64,000 bases of DNA from Pseudomonadota bacterium (lineage in GTDB: Bacteria > Pseudomonadota > Alphaproteobacteria > Rhodobacterales > Rhodobacteraceae), in the NCBI GenBank assembly GCA_018240425.1, contig JAFEFU010000046.1:52407-116406 (forward strand), read 5' to 3'. The notes beneath the pieces were generated by a model. That model had not been told where the DNA came from and did not search any database. It worked only from the letters and a program-made list of their open reading frames with translations. The position numbers were made by a program, and so were the translations under genes. Shown here in pieces: positions 1 to 8,244 of this stretch. Position 1 is the first letter of the stretch. Each line of letters opens with the position of its first letter.

Positions 1-884
1 CCGCCAGCCCCGGCTGGTTCACCAAACAGCGCGCCGCCATCAAGGGTGTCAGCGAGGAAACCACCACCGGTGTCCACCGGCTTTACGAACTGCACAAGAA
101 GGGCCTGCTGCCCTTCCCGGCGATCAACGTGAACGATTCCGTCACCAAGTCGAAGTTCGACAACAAGTACGGCTGCAAGGAATCGCTGGTGGACGGCATC
201 CGCCGCGCGACCGACACGATGATGGCCGGCAAGGTCGCCGTCGTCTGCGGTTATGGCGACGTGGGCAAGGGCTCGGCCGCCTCGCTCCGCGGCGCGGGTG
301 CCCGGGTGAAGGTGACCGAGGTCGATCCGATCTGCGCGCTTCAGGCCGCAATGGACGGCTATGAGGTCACGCTGCTGGAAGACGAGGTGGCCAGCGCCGA
401 CATCTTCATCACCACCACCGGCAACAAGGACGTGATCCGCATCGAGCACATGCGCGAGATGAAGAACATGGCCATCGTCGGGAACATCGGCCACTTCGAC
501 AATGAAATCCAGGTCGCGGCGCTGAAGAACCACAAGTGGACCAACATCAAGGACCAGGTGGACATGATCGAGATGCCGTCGGGCAGCAAGATCATACTTC
601 TGTCCGAGGGGCGGCTCCTGAACCTCGGCAACGCCACCGGGCACCCGTCCTTCGTGATGTCGGCGTCGTTCACCAACCAGGTCCTGGCGCAGATCGAACT
701 GTGGACCAAGGGGGCTGAATACAAGCCCGGCGTCTATATCCTGCCCAAGCATCTCGACGAAAAGGTCGCGCGCCTGCACCTGACGCGGATTGGCGTCAGG
801 CTGACCGAACTGCGCAAGGAGCAGGCCGATTATATCGGCGTGGCCGTGAACGGACCCTACAAGCCCGAGCACTACCGCTATTGA
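1..884 (+). CDS. ahcY: Adenosylhomocysteinase, 5'-truncated by the window edge
   Basis: Hydrolyses S-adenosylhomocysteine to adenosine and homocysteine in the cytoplasmic activated-methyl cycle. The reading frame is open from base 3, so the true start lies before the window; the first internal Met at 129 is not the start. Visible features are the [15 protein letters not shown] segment near base 30, the NAD-binding motif GYGDVGKG near base 252, and the family-typical C-terminus ending YKPEHYRY. About 293 residues of an expected 460-470 are present. The promoter and any S-adenosylhomocysteine riboswitch would be outside the window. The family assignment is very secure. Confidence 0.97.
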   Translation, partial: ASPGWFTKQRAAIKGVSEETTTGVHRLYELHKKGLLPFPAINVNDSVTKSKFDNKYGCKESLVDGIRRATDTMMAGKVAVVCGYGDVGKGSAASLRGAGARVKVTEVDPICALQAAMDGYEVTLLEDEVASADIFITTTGNKDVIRIEHMREMKNMAIVGNIGHFDNEIQVAALKNHKWTNIKDQVDMIEMPSGSKIILLSEGRLLNLGNATGHPSFVMSASFTNQVLAQIELWTKGAEYKPGVYILPKHLDEKVARLHLTRIGVRLTELRKEQADYIGVAVNGPYKPEHYRY

Positions 885-964
885 GGTCAGCCCGTCCGCG
901 GGTCGGGCGTGCTGTCCGGCCTGCGCGCCCCTCCGCTTGCGGCGATTCCGCGCGCGAAAAGCCT

Positions 965-994
965 TTGCCTCTGCGGTGAACATGTCGCTATCTT
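965..994 (+). promoter_or_regulatory. Possible sigma-70 promoter for the DUF2853 gene
   Basis: TTGCCT at 965-970 and TATCTT at 989-994 are separated by 18 bases and lie about 70 bases before the DUF2853 start. The boxes are imperfect and the assignment is by eye only. Confidence 0.3.
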
Positions 995-1061
995 TCCCAC
1001 TGGGCGTCGGAGGAAGCTGACGCTTAATGGCAGCGAACCGAAGCCAGAGTTGGAGCGTGAG

Positions 1062-1403
1062 ATGGGTAAGAGAGACGAACTGATCGCCAAGTATGCGGAC
1101 GATCTGAAGAACAAGTGCAAGATGACGCCGGACATGGACCTGCTGACCAAGGTCACGATCGGCTGCGGCCCCGCGATCTACAATGCGGATTCCGCAACCA
1201 TTGCCGCCAGCCAGCAGTCCGAGCTTGACCTTGTGAAGTCGAATTTCCTCGTCAAGAAGCTTGGCCTGAAGGATGGCCCCGAACTGAACGCCGCCCTGAA
1301 CGCGGTGATCGAGACCTACGGCAAGTCCGAGCGCAACAAGTATCGTGCCGTCGTCTATTACATGCTGACCAAGCATTTCGGCAAGGAATCGGCCTACAAG
1401 TAA
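1062..1403 (+). CDS. DUF2853 family protein
   Basis: Small cytoplasmic protein of 113 residues with the sequence character of the DUF2853 family, which is common in alphaproteobacteria and has no established function. The frame is open from 909, but ATG 1062 (MGKRDELIAKY) is preceded by GGAG at 1052-1055 with suitable spacing and starts where family similarity begins. The protein is mostly helical and lysine-rich, with no signal peptide or membrane segment. It follows ahcY by 177 bases and ends just before a good rho-independent terminator, so it looks monocistronic. Family recognition is good; function is unknown. Confidence 0.85.
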   Translation: MGKRDELIAKYADDLKNKCKMTPDMDLLTKVTIGCGPAIYNADSATIAASQQSELDLVKSNFLVKKLGLKDGPELNAALNAVIETYGKSERNKYRAVVYYMLTKHFGKESAYK

Positions 1404-1414
1404 GGCCAGGACGG

Positions 1415-1458
1415 GGCGTCCGCCACGGGTCCGCCGGCCGGTGCGGACGCCTTGTTTT
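1415..1458 (+). terminator. Rho-independent terminator after the DUF2853 gene
   Basis: GGCGTCCG at 1415-1422 pairs exactly with CGGACGCC at 1444-1451, and the tail TTGTTTT (1452-1458) follows. The loop itself contains the palindrome CCGGCCGG at 1434-1441, which could form an inner stem. Confidence 0.7.
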
Positions 1459-1506
1459 GAACCAAGTTTTCTGCACTTCCGGCTTGCCCGGCGGGCACCG
1501 CCGGGG

Positions 1507-1616
1507 CTAGTTTCGTCGCAAGGGCCAGGACGGCCGAGATCGCGTGTCACAGTTGGTGCAGGGGTGCACCGGGGTGGCAAGGGTCCCGGTCATGCGGCCG
1601 GGGCCCTTGGCTTTTC
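1507..1616 (+). ncRNA. Candidate small RNA ending in a terminator hairpin
   Basis: No coding gene explains this plus-strand stretch, yet it ends in a strong hairpin. AAGGGTCCCGG (1579-1589) pairs with CCGGGGCCCTT (1598-1608) with one G-T wobble, and GGCTTTT follows. Just upstream is a second small hairpin, GGTGCA-GGGG-TGCACC, near 1556-1571. A weak promoter candidate is TTGCCC at 1484-1489, 17 bases, CTAGTT at 1507-1512. The alternative is that the hairpin is a leftover terminator from the degraded nad operon region. Transcription is not shown by the sequence. Confidence 0.3.
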
Positions 1617-1629
1617 GACGGGCGGCGGG

Positions 1630-1800
1630 TCAGAAAACCAGTCCCCGGCCCGAGATGACGCCCGCCCGCCGCGCGACCAGGGCGGCGTCATGGGGCAGCG
1701 CGGGCGGAATCACCGCCCGGCAGGTGATGTCGCCCGCCGGCCCCAGATCCTAGTGAAGGGCGGCACGCACCAGCGGTTCGAGCAACAGATCGGGCAGCAT
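1630..1800 (-). pseudogene. nadC: nadC remnant (N-terminal fragment with in-frame stop)
   Basis: Nicotinate-nucleotide pyrophosphorylase (carboxylating) makes nicotinate mononucleotide from quinolinate. Here only the N-terminal part survives. From ATG 1800 the frame reads MLPDLLLEPLVRAALH, then TAG at 1752-1750 where NadC proteins have Glu (the family reads ALxEDLG), and continues DLGPAGDIT and ALVARRAGVISG until TGA at 1632-1630. The rest of the roughly 280-residue enzyme, including the catalytic domain, is missing. The ATG overlaps the stop of the fragment before it (TGATG), as in a nadB-nadC operon. Recognition rests on the LEPLVRAAL...DLGxAGDIT pattern, which I know from alphaproteobacterial NadC. 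Confidence 0.7.
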
Positions 1801-1880
1801 CAGACCATTTCCCTTTCGTCGCGCAGCGCCTCGGCCAGGGTCAGGCGCGAGGGACTCGCCTGCCGGGGGTCATGCGGCGG
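1800..1880 (-). pseudogene. nadB: Probable nadB C-terminal remnant
   Basis: Immediately after the EVE gene's stop, the same frame stays open for 26 codons (SPSRLTLAEAL near its middle) and ends at TGA 1802-1800, overlapping the nadC-remnant ATG. SRLTLAEA is typical of the extreme C-terminus of alphaproteobacterial L-aspartate oxidase (NadB), the usual upstream neighbour of nadC. The fragment is too short to be certain. The position before nadC is the main support. Confidence 0.4.
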
Positions 1881-2294
1881 CTAAAGACCGCCCAGCAGGC
1901 AGATCGTCTGCCACTCCGCCGCCGTCACCGGCTGCACTGACAGGCGCGAATTGTTGACCAGAACCATGCCCTCCAGCTCGGGGTGCGCCTTGCAGTCCTC
2001 GAGCGTCACCGGCCGCGCCAGAGGCCGCACCGCACGGATATGGACGCAGTCCCAGCGGGGATCGTCCGTGGTGCTGTCCGGCGCGCTTTCGCGGCAGACC
2101 TCGACGATGCCGACGATCTCCTTGCCGACATTGGAATGGTAGTAGAACCCGAGGTCGCCGACCTTCATCGCCCGCATGTTGTTGCGCGCCTGATAGTTGC
2201 GCACGCCATGCCATTCTTCGCCCTCGGCGCCCCTGCCGACCTGCTGGTCCCAGCTCCAGGTGTCAGGCTCGGATTTGAACAGCCAGTAATTCAT
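1881..2294 (-). CDS. EVE domain-containing protein
   Basis: A 137-residue protein of the EVE (thymocyte nuclear protein 1-like, PUA-related) family; EVE domains are thought to bind modified bases. It begins MNYWLFKSEPDTWSW, a hallmark of the family, and contains GVRNYQARNNM and a GDLGFYYHSN segment near residues 45-55. ATG 2294 overlaps the TGA of the preceding YciI-like gene (TGATG), supporting this start and translational coupling. It is the last gene of the tsaD-gpsA-yciI-EVE run. The nadB/nadC debris begins directly after its TAG. Confidence 0.88.
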   Translation of the reverse strand: MNYWLFKSEPDTWSWDQQVGRGAEGEEWHGVRNYQARNNMRAMKVGDLGFYYHSNVGKEIVGIVEVCRESAPDSTTDDPRWDCVHIRAVRPLARPVTLEDCKAHPELEGMVLVNNSRLSVQPVTAAEWQTICLLGGL

Positions 2295-2569
2295 CAGCCG
2301 ATGACCTTCTTCCATTCCGTGACGCTGACGCTTTCGAAGAGGCCGGCCTTGCCGTAAGGATCGCCCGCTACCCATTGGCGGGCCTCGTCAAGGCTGTCGG
2401 CCTGAAGAACGATGAGCGTCCCGCACATCTTGCCGTCCTCGATGAAGGGGCCGGCCATCTCGACGATGCCGGTGGTGTCGATATAGGCGAGGTGCGCGGC
2501 GCGGTTGGCCTGCCGCACCTCCAGATGGCCGGGCTTGTCGCGGCAGATGACGGCAAATCGCATGGTCAT
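2294..2569 (-). CDS. YciI family protein
   Basis: A 91-residue protein of the YciI/YCII family (dimeric ferredoxin-like fold with a conserved His/Asp pocket; biochemical role mostly unknown). The N-terminus [15 protein letters not shown] and the GPFIEDGKMCGTLIVL segment fit the family, as does the usual short length. ATG 2569 forms an ATGA overlap with the gpsA stop, which favours it over the in-frame ATG two codons later. It sits between gpsA and the EVE gene, overlapping both. Confidence 0.88.
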   Translation of the reverse strand: MTMRFAVICRDKPGHLEVRQANRAAHLAYIDTTGIVEMAGPFIEDGKMCGTLIVLQADSLDEARQWVAGDPYGKAGLFESVSVTEWKKVIG

Positions 2570-3531
2570 TCCTTCTTCAATGGGCGGGACATCAGTTCGG
2601 CCACAGCCTCGTTCACACCGATGCGGCGGTCAACCAGTCCGGCGACCATGCGCGCGATCGGCATGTCGACCTGCCGGTCGCGGGCAAGGCCGACGACTGC
2701 ACGGGCGGTGGCCACGCCCTCGACGGTAACTGCGGGATCAAACACTTCGCCCCGGCCCATCGCCTGGCCAAAGCGGAAGTTGCGCGACTGTTGCGACGTG
2801 CAGGTCAGGACCAGATCGCCCAGTCCCGACAGGCCGCCCAAGGTCTCGGCCTGTGCGCCAAGCGCCAGCGCAAGGCGGGTCATCTCGGCGAAGCCGCGGG
2901 TCATCAGTGCTGCCCGGGCGCTTTCGCCCAGGCCCGCGCCGATCACCACGCCCGCCGCAATCGCCATGACATTCTTCAGCGCCCCGCCCAGCTCTGCGCC
3001 GGTGGTGTCGTTGCTGAGGTAAAGCCGCAGGACCGGGGTCGAGAGGCCCTGCACCAGGCGAAAGCCGGTCGCGTCGTCGCCGCAGGCCAGCGTCAGGGCG
3101 GTGGGCAGGCCCCGGGCGATGTCGGCGGCAAAGCTGGGTCCGGTCAGGACCGACGGGTGGCTGCCGGGGAACGCCTCTTTCAGGATGGCGATGGGGCCGC
3201 GTCCGCTGCCAAGGTCGATGCCCTTGGCACAGGCCACCAGATCCCTCGCCTCCAGCGCCGGCCGGTGGTCGCGGACAAAGCCCGCCAGCGCCTGCATCGG
3301 CATCGCCAAAAGCAGGGTGTCCGCTGCCGCGAAATCCTTCAATCCCGCCGAAACAGAGACTGAATCCGGCAGCCGGACACCCGGCAGCCGGGCAGCGTTC
3401 TCGCGGTCACGGCTGATCCGCGCGGCAGCGACCGGGTCGCGCGCCCAGAGACCGGCGGCGCGCCCGTCGCGGGCCAGCGCCACGGCCAGAGCCGTTCCGA
3501 ACGCACCTGCCCCAAGCACCGCGAGCTTCAT
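2566..3531 (-). CDS. gpsA: Glycerol-3-phosphate dehydrogenase [NAD(P)+]
   Basis: Reduces dihydroxyacetone phosphate to sn-glycerol-3-phosphate, the backbone for membrane phospholipids; cytoplasmic. The 321-residue length is normal. The N-terminal Rossmann motif [10 protein letters not shown] is at residues 7-16, a [12 protein letters not shown] segment is central, and [12 protein letters not shown] near residue 185 carries the conserved catalytic Lys-Asn. ATG 3531 overlaps the tsaD stop (ATGA), so the two genes are translationally coupled. A tsaD-gpsA-yciI-EVE gene order is common in Rhodobacterales. Confidence 0.96.
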   Translation of the reverse strand: MKLAVLGAGAFGTALAVALARDGRAAGLWARDPVAAARISRDRENAARLPGVRLPDSVSVSAGLKDFAAADTLLLAMPMQALAGFVRDHRPALEARDLVACAKGIDLGSGRGPIAILKEAFPGSHPSVLTGPSFAADIARGLPTALTLACGDDATGFRLVQGLSTPVLRLYLSNDTTGAELGGALKNVMAIAAGVVIGAGLGESARAALMTRGFAEMTRLALALGAQAETLGGLSGLGDLVLTCTSQQSRNFRFGQAMGRGEVFDPAVTVEGVATARAVVGLARDRQVDMPIARMVAGLVDRRIGVNEAVAELMSRPLKKE

Positions 3532-4622
3532 GCCTTGGCCCCTTTCCTGCCCGACCCGAGCATCGGTGCCGCCTGCAGGTCAAGCGGCCAGCGCGGCCGT
3601 GCGGCCAGCGACAGATCGTCCCGGCGGCCGGCCGCCAGCAGTTCGATGCCTGCCCAGGCGATCATCGCCGCATTGTCGGTGCACAGGGCCAGCGGCGGCG
3701 CCAGGAACCGCACTCCCGCCGCCGCGCACAGATCCTGGAGGGCGGTACGCACCGCGAGGTTGGCGGCAACCCCGCCGGCAACGGCAAAGGCAGGGCGTTC
3801 CGGCCTCTCGTCCAGATAGACCGCCAGCGCCCGGCGCGACTTCTCGGCCAGGACCGCGGCGACCGCGGCCTGAAACCCTGCGCACAGATCGGCGCGGTCC
3901 TGGCGGTGGAGACCGCCTTGCGCGGCGATCAGGCCGTCGCGCGCCCGAAGCAGCGCGGTCTTCAGCCCGGAAAAGGACATGTCGCACCCCGGCCGGTCCA
4001 GAAGCGGGCGCGGAAAGGCAAACCGGGCGGGATTGCCGCCGGTGGCGGCTGCTTCGACCTGCGGCCCGCCGGGCTGCCCGAGTCCCAGGAGCTTTGCGGT
4101 CTTGTCGAAGGCCTCGCCCGGCGCGTCGTCGATCGTGCCGCCCAGCCGGTCGAAGCTGTCGGGCCCGCGCACGAGCAGGAACTGGCAATGACCGCCGGAC
4201 ACCAGAAGCATCAGATAGGGGTAGTCCAGCCCATCGGTCAGCCGCGGGGTCAATGCGTGGCCGGCGAGGTGGTTCACCCCGACCAGCGGCAGGCCGCACG
4301 CCGCCGCGATGGCCTTGGCGCACATCACCCCCGACAGGACGCCGCCGATCAGGCCCGGCCCGGCGGTGACGGCGATCCCGTCGACTCCCGCAAGCGTCAG
4401 ACCGGCCTGCGCCAGCGCGGCCTCGATGCAATGATCCAGCCGTTCGGCATGGGCGCGGGCGGCAATCTCGGGAACAACGCCGCCAAAAGCGGCATGAAGC
4501 GGCGCCTGGCCCTCGACGACGGACGACAGGATCTGCGCCCGCCCGCCCTGGCGGCGCACCACCGCCGCCGCCGTATCGTCGCAGCTGCTTTCCAGCCCGA
4601 GGATGGTCAGTGTGGCCGTCAT
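3528..4622 (-). CDS. tsaD: tRNA N6-adenosine threonylcarbamoyltransferase
   Basis: Transfers the threonylcarbamoyl group to A37 of ANN-decoding tRNAs, working with TsaB and TsaE in the cytoplasm. The protein begins [17 protein letters not shown], the expected family start; an in-frame Met 13 codons upstream adds non-family residues, so ATG 4622 is chosen. The iron ligands lie in NHLAGH, and LLVSGGHCQ follows. Length is 364 residues, normal for alphaproteobacteria. It diverges from hemD with only 77 bases between. In relatives hemC often occupies this junction, but it is absent here. Confidence 0.95.
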   Translation of the reverse strand: MTATLTILGLESSCDDTAAAVVRRQGGRAQILSSVVEGQAPLHAAFGGVVPEIAARAHAERLDHCIEAALAQAGLTLAGVDGIAVTAGPGLIGGVLSGVMCAKAIAAACGLPLVGVNHLAGHALTPRLTDGLDYPYLMLLVSGGHCQFLLVRGPDSFDRLGGTIDDAPGEAFDKTAKLLGLGQPGGPQVEAAATGGNPARFAFPRPLLDRPGCDMSFSGLKTALLRARDGLIAAQGGLHRQDRADLCAGFQAAVAAVLAEKSRRALAVYLDERPERPAFAVAGGVAANLAVRTALQDLCAAAGVRFLAPPLALCTDNAAMIAWAGIELLAAGRRDDLSLAARPRWPLDLQAAPMLGSGRKGAKA

Positions 4623-4699
4623 GGCTCCGCCGTTGCATCTGTGCCACCGGGCAGGTAACACCGGCCAAGGCTCCAGACAATCCCGGCGGTTCCCGCAGC

Positions 4700-5398
4700 G
4701 TGCGCCCGACCCTTCTTCTGACCCGCCCCCGGCCCCAGTCCGAGCGTTTCGCCGGCCAGTTCCGTGCGACGCTCGGGGGGGACTGGCCGGTCGTGATCTC
4801 GCCGCTGATGCGCACCGTCTGGCTGGACGAGCCGCCGGCCTGCGAAGGGGCCGGCGACATCATCTTCACCTCGGAAACCGGGGTCGCGGCCTTTTGCCGC
4901 CTGTCGGATCGCCGCGACCTTCTCGCCTGGTGCGTGGGTGGGCGTACCGCCAAGGCGGCCGAGCGGGCGGGCTTTGCGGCCCGCTGCGGGCCGGGGGATG
5001 CAACGGGCCTTGCCGCGACCATCCGCGCCGAACGGCCTGGGGCGCGGATGCTGTGGGCGCATGGCCGGCATGTCGCGAAGGATATGGCGATCTTGCTTGA
5101 ATCCGCCGGCATAGAGACGATTTCCTGCACGCTCTACGAGCAGATGCCGCTGGCGCCGAGCGCCGGGATGACCGGCCTTCTGGAGGGAGACGCCCCCGTC
5201 CTTCTCCCGCTCTTCTCGGCGCGCTCGGCCGATCTGGTGGCGCGGCTGCCGACGCGCTGCCCGCTGTTCACGGCGCTGCTCGCCCCCTCGATCACGCCGC
5301 CCCCTGCCACCCGCCTGTCCCTCGTCGCCGCTCGCCCCGACAGCGCCGCGCTGATCGAGACGTTGAGGCGGCTTGCCGAATGCGCGGCGACGGGTTGA
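4700..5398 (+). CDS. hemD: Uroporphyrinogen-III synthase
   Basis: Cyclises hydroxymethylbilane to uroporphyrinogen III in tetrapyrrole synthesis. The protein is about 232 residues from GTG 4700 ([18 protein letters not shown]), where family similarity starts; the frame is open further upstream into tsaD antisense, but that part is not protein-like. HemD is poorly conserved. The N-terminal LLTRPRPQ, the FTSETGV motif near residue 60 and a [12 protein letters not shown] segment support it. It heads a plus-strand run with the mitofilin-like and hemY genes, a combination known from Rhodobacterales. hemC is not next to it. Confidence 0.85.
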   Translation: MRPTLLLTRPRPQSERFAGQFRATLGGDWPVVISPLMRTVWLDEPPACEGAGDIIFTSETGVAAFCRLSDRRDLLAWCVGGRTAKAAERAGFAARCGPGDATGLAATIRAERPGARMLWAHGRHVAKDMAILLESAGIETISCTLYEQMPLAPSAGMTGLLEGDAPVLLPLFSARSADLVARLPTRCPLFTALLAPSITPPPATRLSLVAARPDSAALIETLRRLAECAATG

Positions 5399-5466
5399 GC
5401 GGCTCCGGTCCGGTGACTAGAGTGGGCAGAAGGGCCGGCGCGCCAAGGTGGGAATCGGAGAGGCCG

Positions 5467-6519
5467 ATGGATCAGCCAGACAGCAATGCGCAGACCCCGG
5501 CCACCGATGAGGCGCCCGCCGAGGCGATCGCGCCCGCCGAGTCCACCGATGCCGCCCCGTCCCCGCCGCCGCGGCGGCGCAGCTGGTGGTTTCCGGTGGC
5601 GGTGCTTGCCGGCGCCGTGACGGCCGCCGCCGGGTTTGCCGGAGGGGTCCTGTTGGTCCAGCGCTATCCCGAGATCCTGGGGCTGACGGGGGGCGCGGGC
5701 GTCGACCAGAGGCTGTCCGACCTTGGCAAGCGGCTGGATGATCTGGCCGCGCGCCAGGCGCAACTGGCCGGCCAGCCGGGTTCGGCAGCGGCGATCGAGG
5801 CGCTGCGCAGCCAGCAGACAACGGCGCTGGCCGACCTGACGGCGGGGCAGGAGGCGCTGTCGCACGACCTCCAGTCCCTGTCAGAGCGGATCGCCAAGGT
5901 GGAATCGCTGCCCGTCGCGGCAACCGGCGAGACCGCGGTGCAGATCGCCACGCAGACCGCCCGGGCCGAAGAGAATGCCCGCGCCGCCCAGACCGCGGCG
6001 CAGAAACTGAAGGACGCGGCCGACGCCACTCTGCACAGGGCTGCCGTCGACACGGCGATGGCAAGCCTGACAGCGGCGCTGGACAGCGGCGCCGCACTTG
6101 GCCCGGGGCTGGCGCAGCTGACCAAGGCCGGGGTTGCGGTTCCCGAAGCGCTTGCGGCGCAGGCCCAGGGGGTGCCGACCCTGGCGGCGCTGCGCGCTGC
6201 CTTCCCGGACGCGGCACGCGATGCCCTGGCCCAGTCACTGGCCGCGACGGCGGGCACCGGGCTTTGGGCGCGGACGGTGGCGTTCCTGCGCAGCCAGAGC
6301 GGGGAGCGCTCGCTGACCCCGCGCGCCGGGACCGACCCCGACGCGGTCCTCAGCCGCGCCGAGGCGGCGCTGAAGATGGACGACCTCGCGGCCGCGCTGG
6401 ACGAGATCGCCGCCCTGCCGCCGGCCGGGCAGGCGCGCATGGCAGAGTGGGCAGGCCTGGCGCGCCGGCGGCTTGAGGCCAAGGCCGCGATTGCCGCGCT
6501 GTCGGCCACGTCGAACTAG
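5467..6519 (+). CDS. Mitofilin-like (COG4223) membrane protein
   Basis: A 350-residue inner-membrane protein related to alphaproteobacterial mitofilin/Mic60, which helps shape the inner membrane and is typically encoded between hemD and hemY. There is a proline/alanine-rich cytoplasmic N-terminus of about 38 residues, one transmembrane segment (about 39-60, WWFPVAVLAGAVTAAAG), then an alanine-rich coiled-coil region and a helical C-terminal domain. ATG 5467 has GGAGAGG about 3-9 bases before it and starts at the usual low-complexity N-terminus. It is followed after 9 bases by hemY. Confidence 0.85.
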   Translation: MDQPDSNAQTPATDEAPAEAIAPAESTDAAPSPPPRRRSWWFPVAVLAGAVTAAAGFAGGVLLVQRYPEILGLTGGAGVDQRLSDLGKRLDDLAARQAQLAGQPGSAAAIEALRSQQTTALADLTAGQEALSHDLQSLSERIAKVESLPVAATGETAVQIATQTARAEENARAAQTAAQKLKDAADATLHRAAVDTAMASLTAALDSGAALGPGLAQLTKAGVAVPEALAAQAQGVPTLAALRAAFPDAARDALAQSLAATAGTGLWARTVAFLRSQSGERSLTPRAGTDPDAVLSRAEAALKMDDLAAALDEIAALPPAGQARMAEWAGLARRRLEAKAAIAALSATSN

Positions 6520-6528
6520 GGGCAGGGG

Positions 6529-8022
6529 ATGATCTGGTCCTTCCTGAAAATCGCCGCCTTCATCGCCCTGGTCGCGGGGGCGGCGCTTCTTGCCAACTAC
6601 CTCGGGGCCAGCGGCGGCGGCATAAGGATCGAGCTGCCGGGAACCGAGTTCTTCCTGGGGCCGGTCCAGGCGGTGATCGGCCTGATCCTGGCCCTGGCCG
6701 GTCTGTGGCTGATCCTGCGGCTTCTGGGCCTGGCGCTCGCCATCCTGCGCTTCATCAACGGCGATGAAACTGCCCTCAGCCGCTATTTCGACCGCAACCG
6801 CGAGCGCAAGGGCTATCAGGCGCTGACTGACGGGCTGATGGCGTTGGCTTCCGGCGACGGGGCGCAGGCGATGACCCATGCCGCACGGGCAGAGCGGTTC
6901 CTGCGCCAGCCGCAGCTGACCAACCTTCTGTCGGCGCAGGCCGCCGAGATGACCGGAGATGCCCGCAAGGCCGGCGAGGTCTATCGCCGCCTGCTGGCCG
7001 ACGAGCGCACCCGGTTCGTGGGGGTGCGCGGCCTCCTGCGGCAGAAGCTGGCCGAAGGCGACCGGGAAACCGCACTCCGGCTGGCGGAAAAGGCCTTTCA
7101 GATGCGCCCGTCGAACCGCGACATCCAGGACACGCTCTTCGATCTCCAGACCGGATCGGGCGACTGGGGCGGTGCGCGCAAGGTGCTGGGGGCGGGGCTG
7201 AAGCACGGCCACCTGCCGCGCGATGTGCATCGCCGCCGCGACGCGCTGCTTGCCCTGCAGGAGGCCCGGGCCGTCCTGTCGGACGACTTGCCGATCGAAG
7301 CGCGCGAGGCCGCGATCGCCGCCAACAAACTGTCGCCCGACCTGGTGCCCGCAGCCGTCATGGCCGCGCACGGCTTGCAGGCGGCGGGCAAGGGCAAGCA
7401 GGCGGCGCGGATCCTGACCAAGGCCTGGGAGGCCGCGCCGCATCCCGACCTCGCCGCGGCCTTTGCCGCCCTTGCGCCCGAGGAAACCCCGGCCGAGCGG
7501 TTGAAACGGTTCGGCGCGCTTCTGAAGCTGCGGCCCGAAGAGGACGAGACCCGGATGCTGGCGGCTGAGCTGAACATCGCGGCCGAGGATTTTCCCGCCG
7601 CGCGCCGCGCCCTCGGCGATCTGGCCGAACGCCACCCGACGATGCGCGCCCTGACCCTGATGGCCGCGATCGAGCGCGGCGAGGGCAGCGACGACATGGT
7701 GGTGCGTGGCTGGCTGACGCGGGCCCTGTCGGCCAGCCGCGGGCCGCAGTGGGTCTGCGACAAGTGCCAGCATGTGAACGCGGTCTGGGCGCCGGTCTGC
7801 GACCATTGCGGCGGGTTCGACACGCTCAGCTGGCGCGAGGCGCCCGGCCCGGCCCCGGCCGCCTCGCCGACCGATCTCCTGCCGCTGGTGGTGGGCAGGC
7901 CGGCACCGCCGCCCGATCCGGTCCCCGAGCCAGCCGCGCCGCCAGCCCCCGAGCCCGACCGCGGGGCAGTCTACGACGCCGAATTCTTCGACGCCGGCAC
8001 CGACCGAAAAAGCGCAAAATAG
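6529..8022 (+). CDS. hemY: HemY-like TPR membrane protein
   Basis: A 497-residue member of the HemY N-terminal family (COG3898). These are inner-membrane TPR proteins encoded with heme synthesis genes; the exact biochemical role is unsettled. Two transmembrane helices lie in the first 80 residues (MIWSFLKIAAFIAL; AVIGLILALAGLWLI), followed by LSRYFDRNRERKGYQAL and TPR-like helical repeats. Near residues 410-428 is a zinc-ribbon pair, CDKC...CDHC, then a proline-rich tail. It ends 42 bases before tRNA-Thr. Confidence 0.88.
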   Translation: MIWSFLKIAAFIALVAGAALLANYLGASGGGIRIELPGTEFFLGPVQAVIGLILALAGLWLILRLLGLALAILRFINGDETALSRYFDRNRERKGYQALTDGLMALASGDGAQAMTHAARAERFLRQPQLTNLLSAQAAEMTGDARKAGEVYRRLLADERTRFVGVRGLLRQKLAEGDRETALRLAEKAFQMRPSNRDIQDTLFDLQTGSGDWGGARKVLGAGLKHGHLPRDVHRRRDALLALQEARAVLSDDLPIEAREAAIAANKLSPDLVPAAVMAAHGLQAAGKGKQAARILTKAWEAAPHPDLAAAFAALAPEETPAERLKRFGALLKLRPEEDETRMLAAELNIAAEDFPAARRALGDLAERHPTMRALTLMAAIERGEGSDDMVVRGWLTRALSASRGPQWVCDKCQHVNAVWAPVCDHCGGFDTLSWREAPGPAPAASPTDLLPLVVGRPAPPPDPVPEPAAPPAPEPDRGAVYDAEFFDAGTDRKSAK

Positions 8023-8064
8023 GGCTACACTCGCGGTTTCGATGGTGCTATCAGGCCGCACCGG

Positions 8065-8140
8065 GCCGCAGTAGCTCAGCTGGTAGAGCACGTCATTCGT
8101 AATGATGGGGTCGGGGGTTCGAGTCCCTTCTGCGGCACCA
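8065..8140 (+). tRNA. tRNA-Thr (anticodon CGT)
   Basis: A complete 76-base cloverleaf. Acceptor GCCGCAG (8065-8071) pairs with CTGCGGC (8130-8136), and ACCA is encoded. The D arm is GCTC...GAGC, the anticodon stem CGTCA/TGATG with loop TTCGTAA (anticodon CGT), and the T arm loop TTCGAGT. It decodes ACG. Confidence 0.96.
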
Positions 8141-8169
8141 CCAAACTCAGGCAATCGGCAAACGAAAGC

Positions 8170-8186
8170 AGCGGCGAGGCGCCGCT
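8170..8186. terminator. Possible bidirectional terminator hairpin
   Basis: AGCGGCG (8170-8176) and CGCCGCT (8180-8186) form a perfect 7-bp stem with a 3-base loop between the convergent tRNA-Thr and caiD-like genes. On the minus strand the stem is followed by GCTTTCGTTTG, a plausible U-rich tail; on the plus strand the tail is poor. Confidence 0.4.
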
Positions 8187-8244
8187 GTCCTGTCCGTCGT
8201 CCCGGTGATGCCCCGGGGCAGGCCGGTCGCGGCCCGCGTGCCGT

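Noticed and set aside
1..884. S-adenosylhomocysteine riboswitch expected near ahcY.
   Set aside because: The start and leader of ahcY lie outside the window, so nothing can be said.
1441..1884. Plus-strand open frames in the gap after the DUF2853 gene.
   Set aside because: They begin inside a terminator, have no ribosome binding site or recognisable protein, and overlap the nadC remnant on the other strand.
6235..8154. Minus-strand frame of about 640 codons over the mitofilin-like and hemY genes and the tRNA.
   Set aside because: It runs through tRNA-Thr and hemY in antisense and shows no domain or ribosome site.
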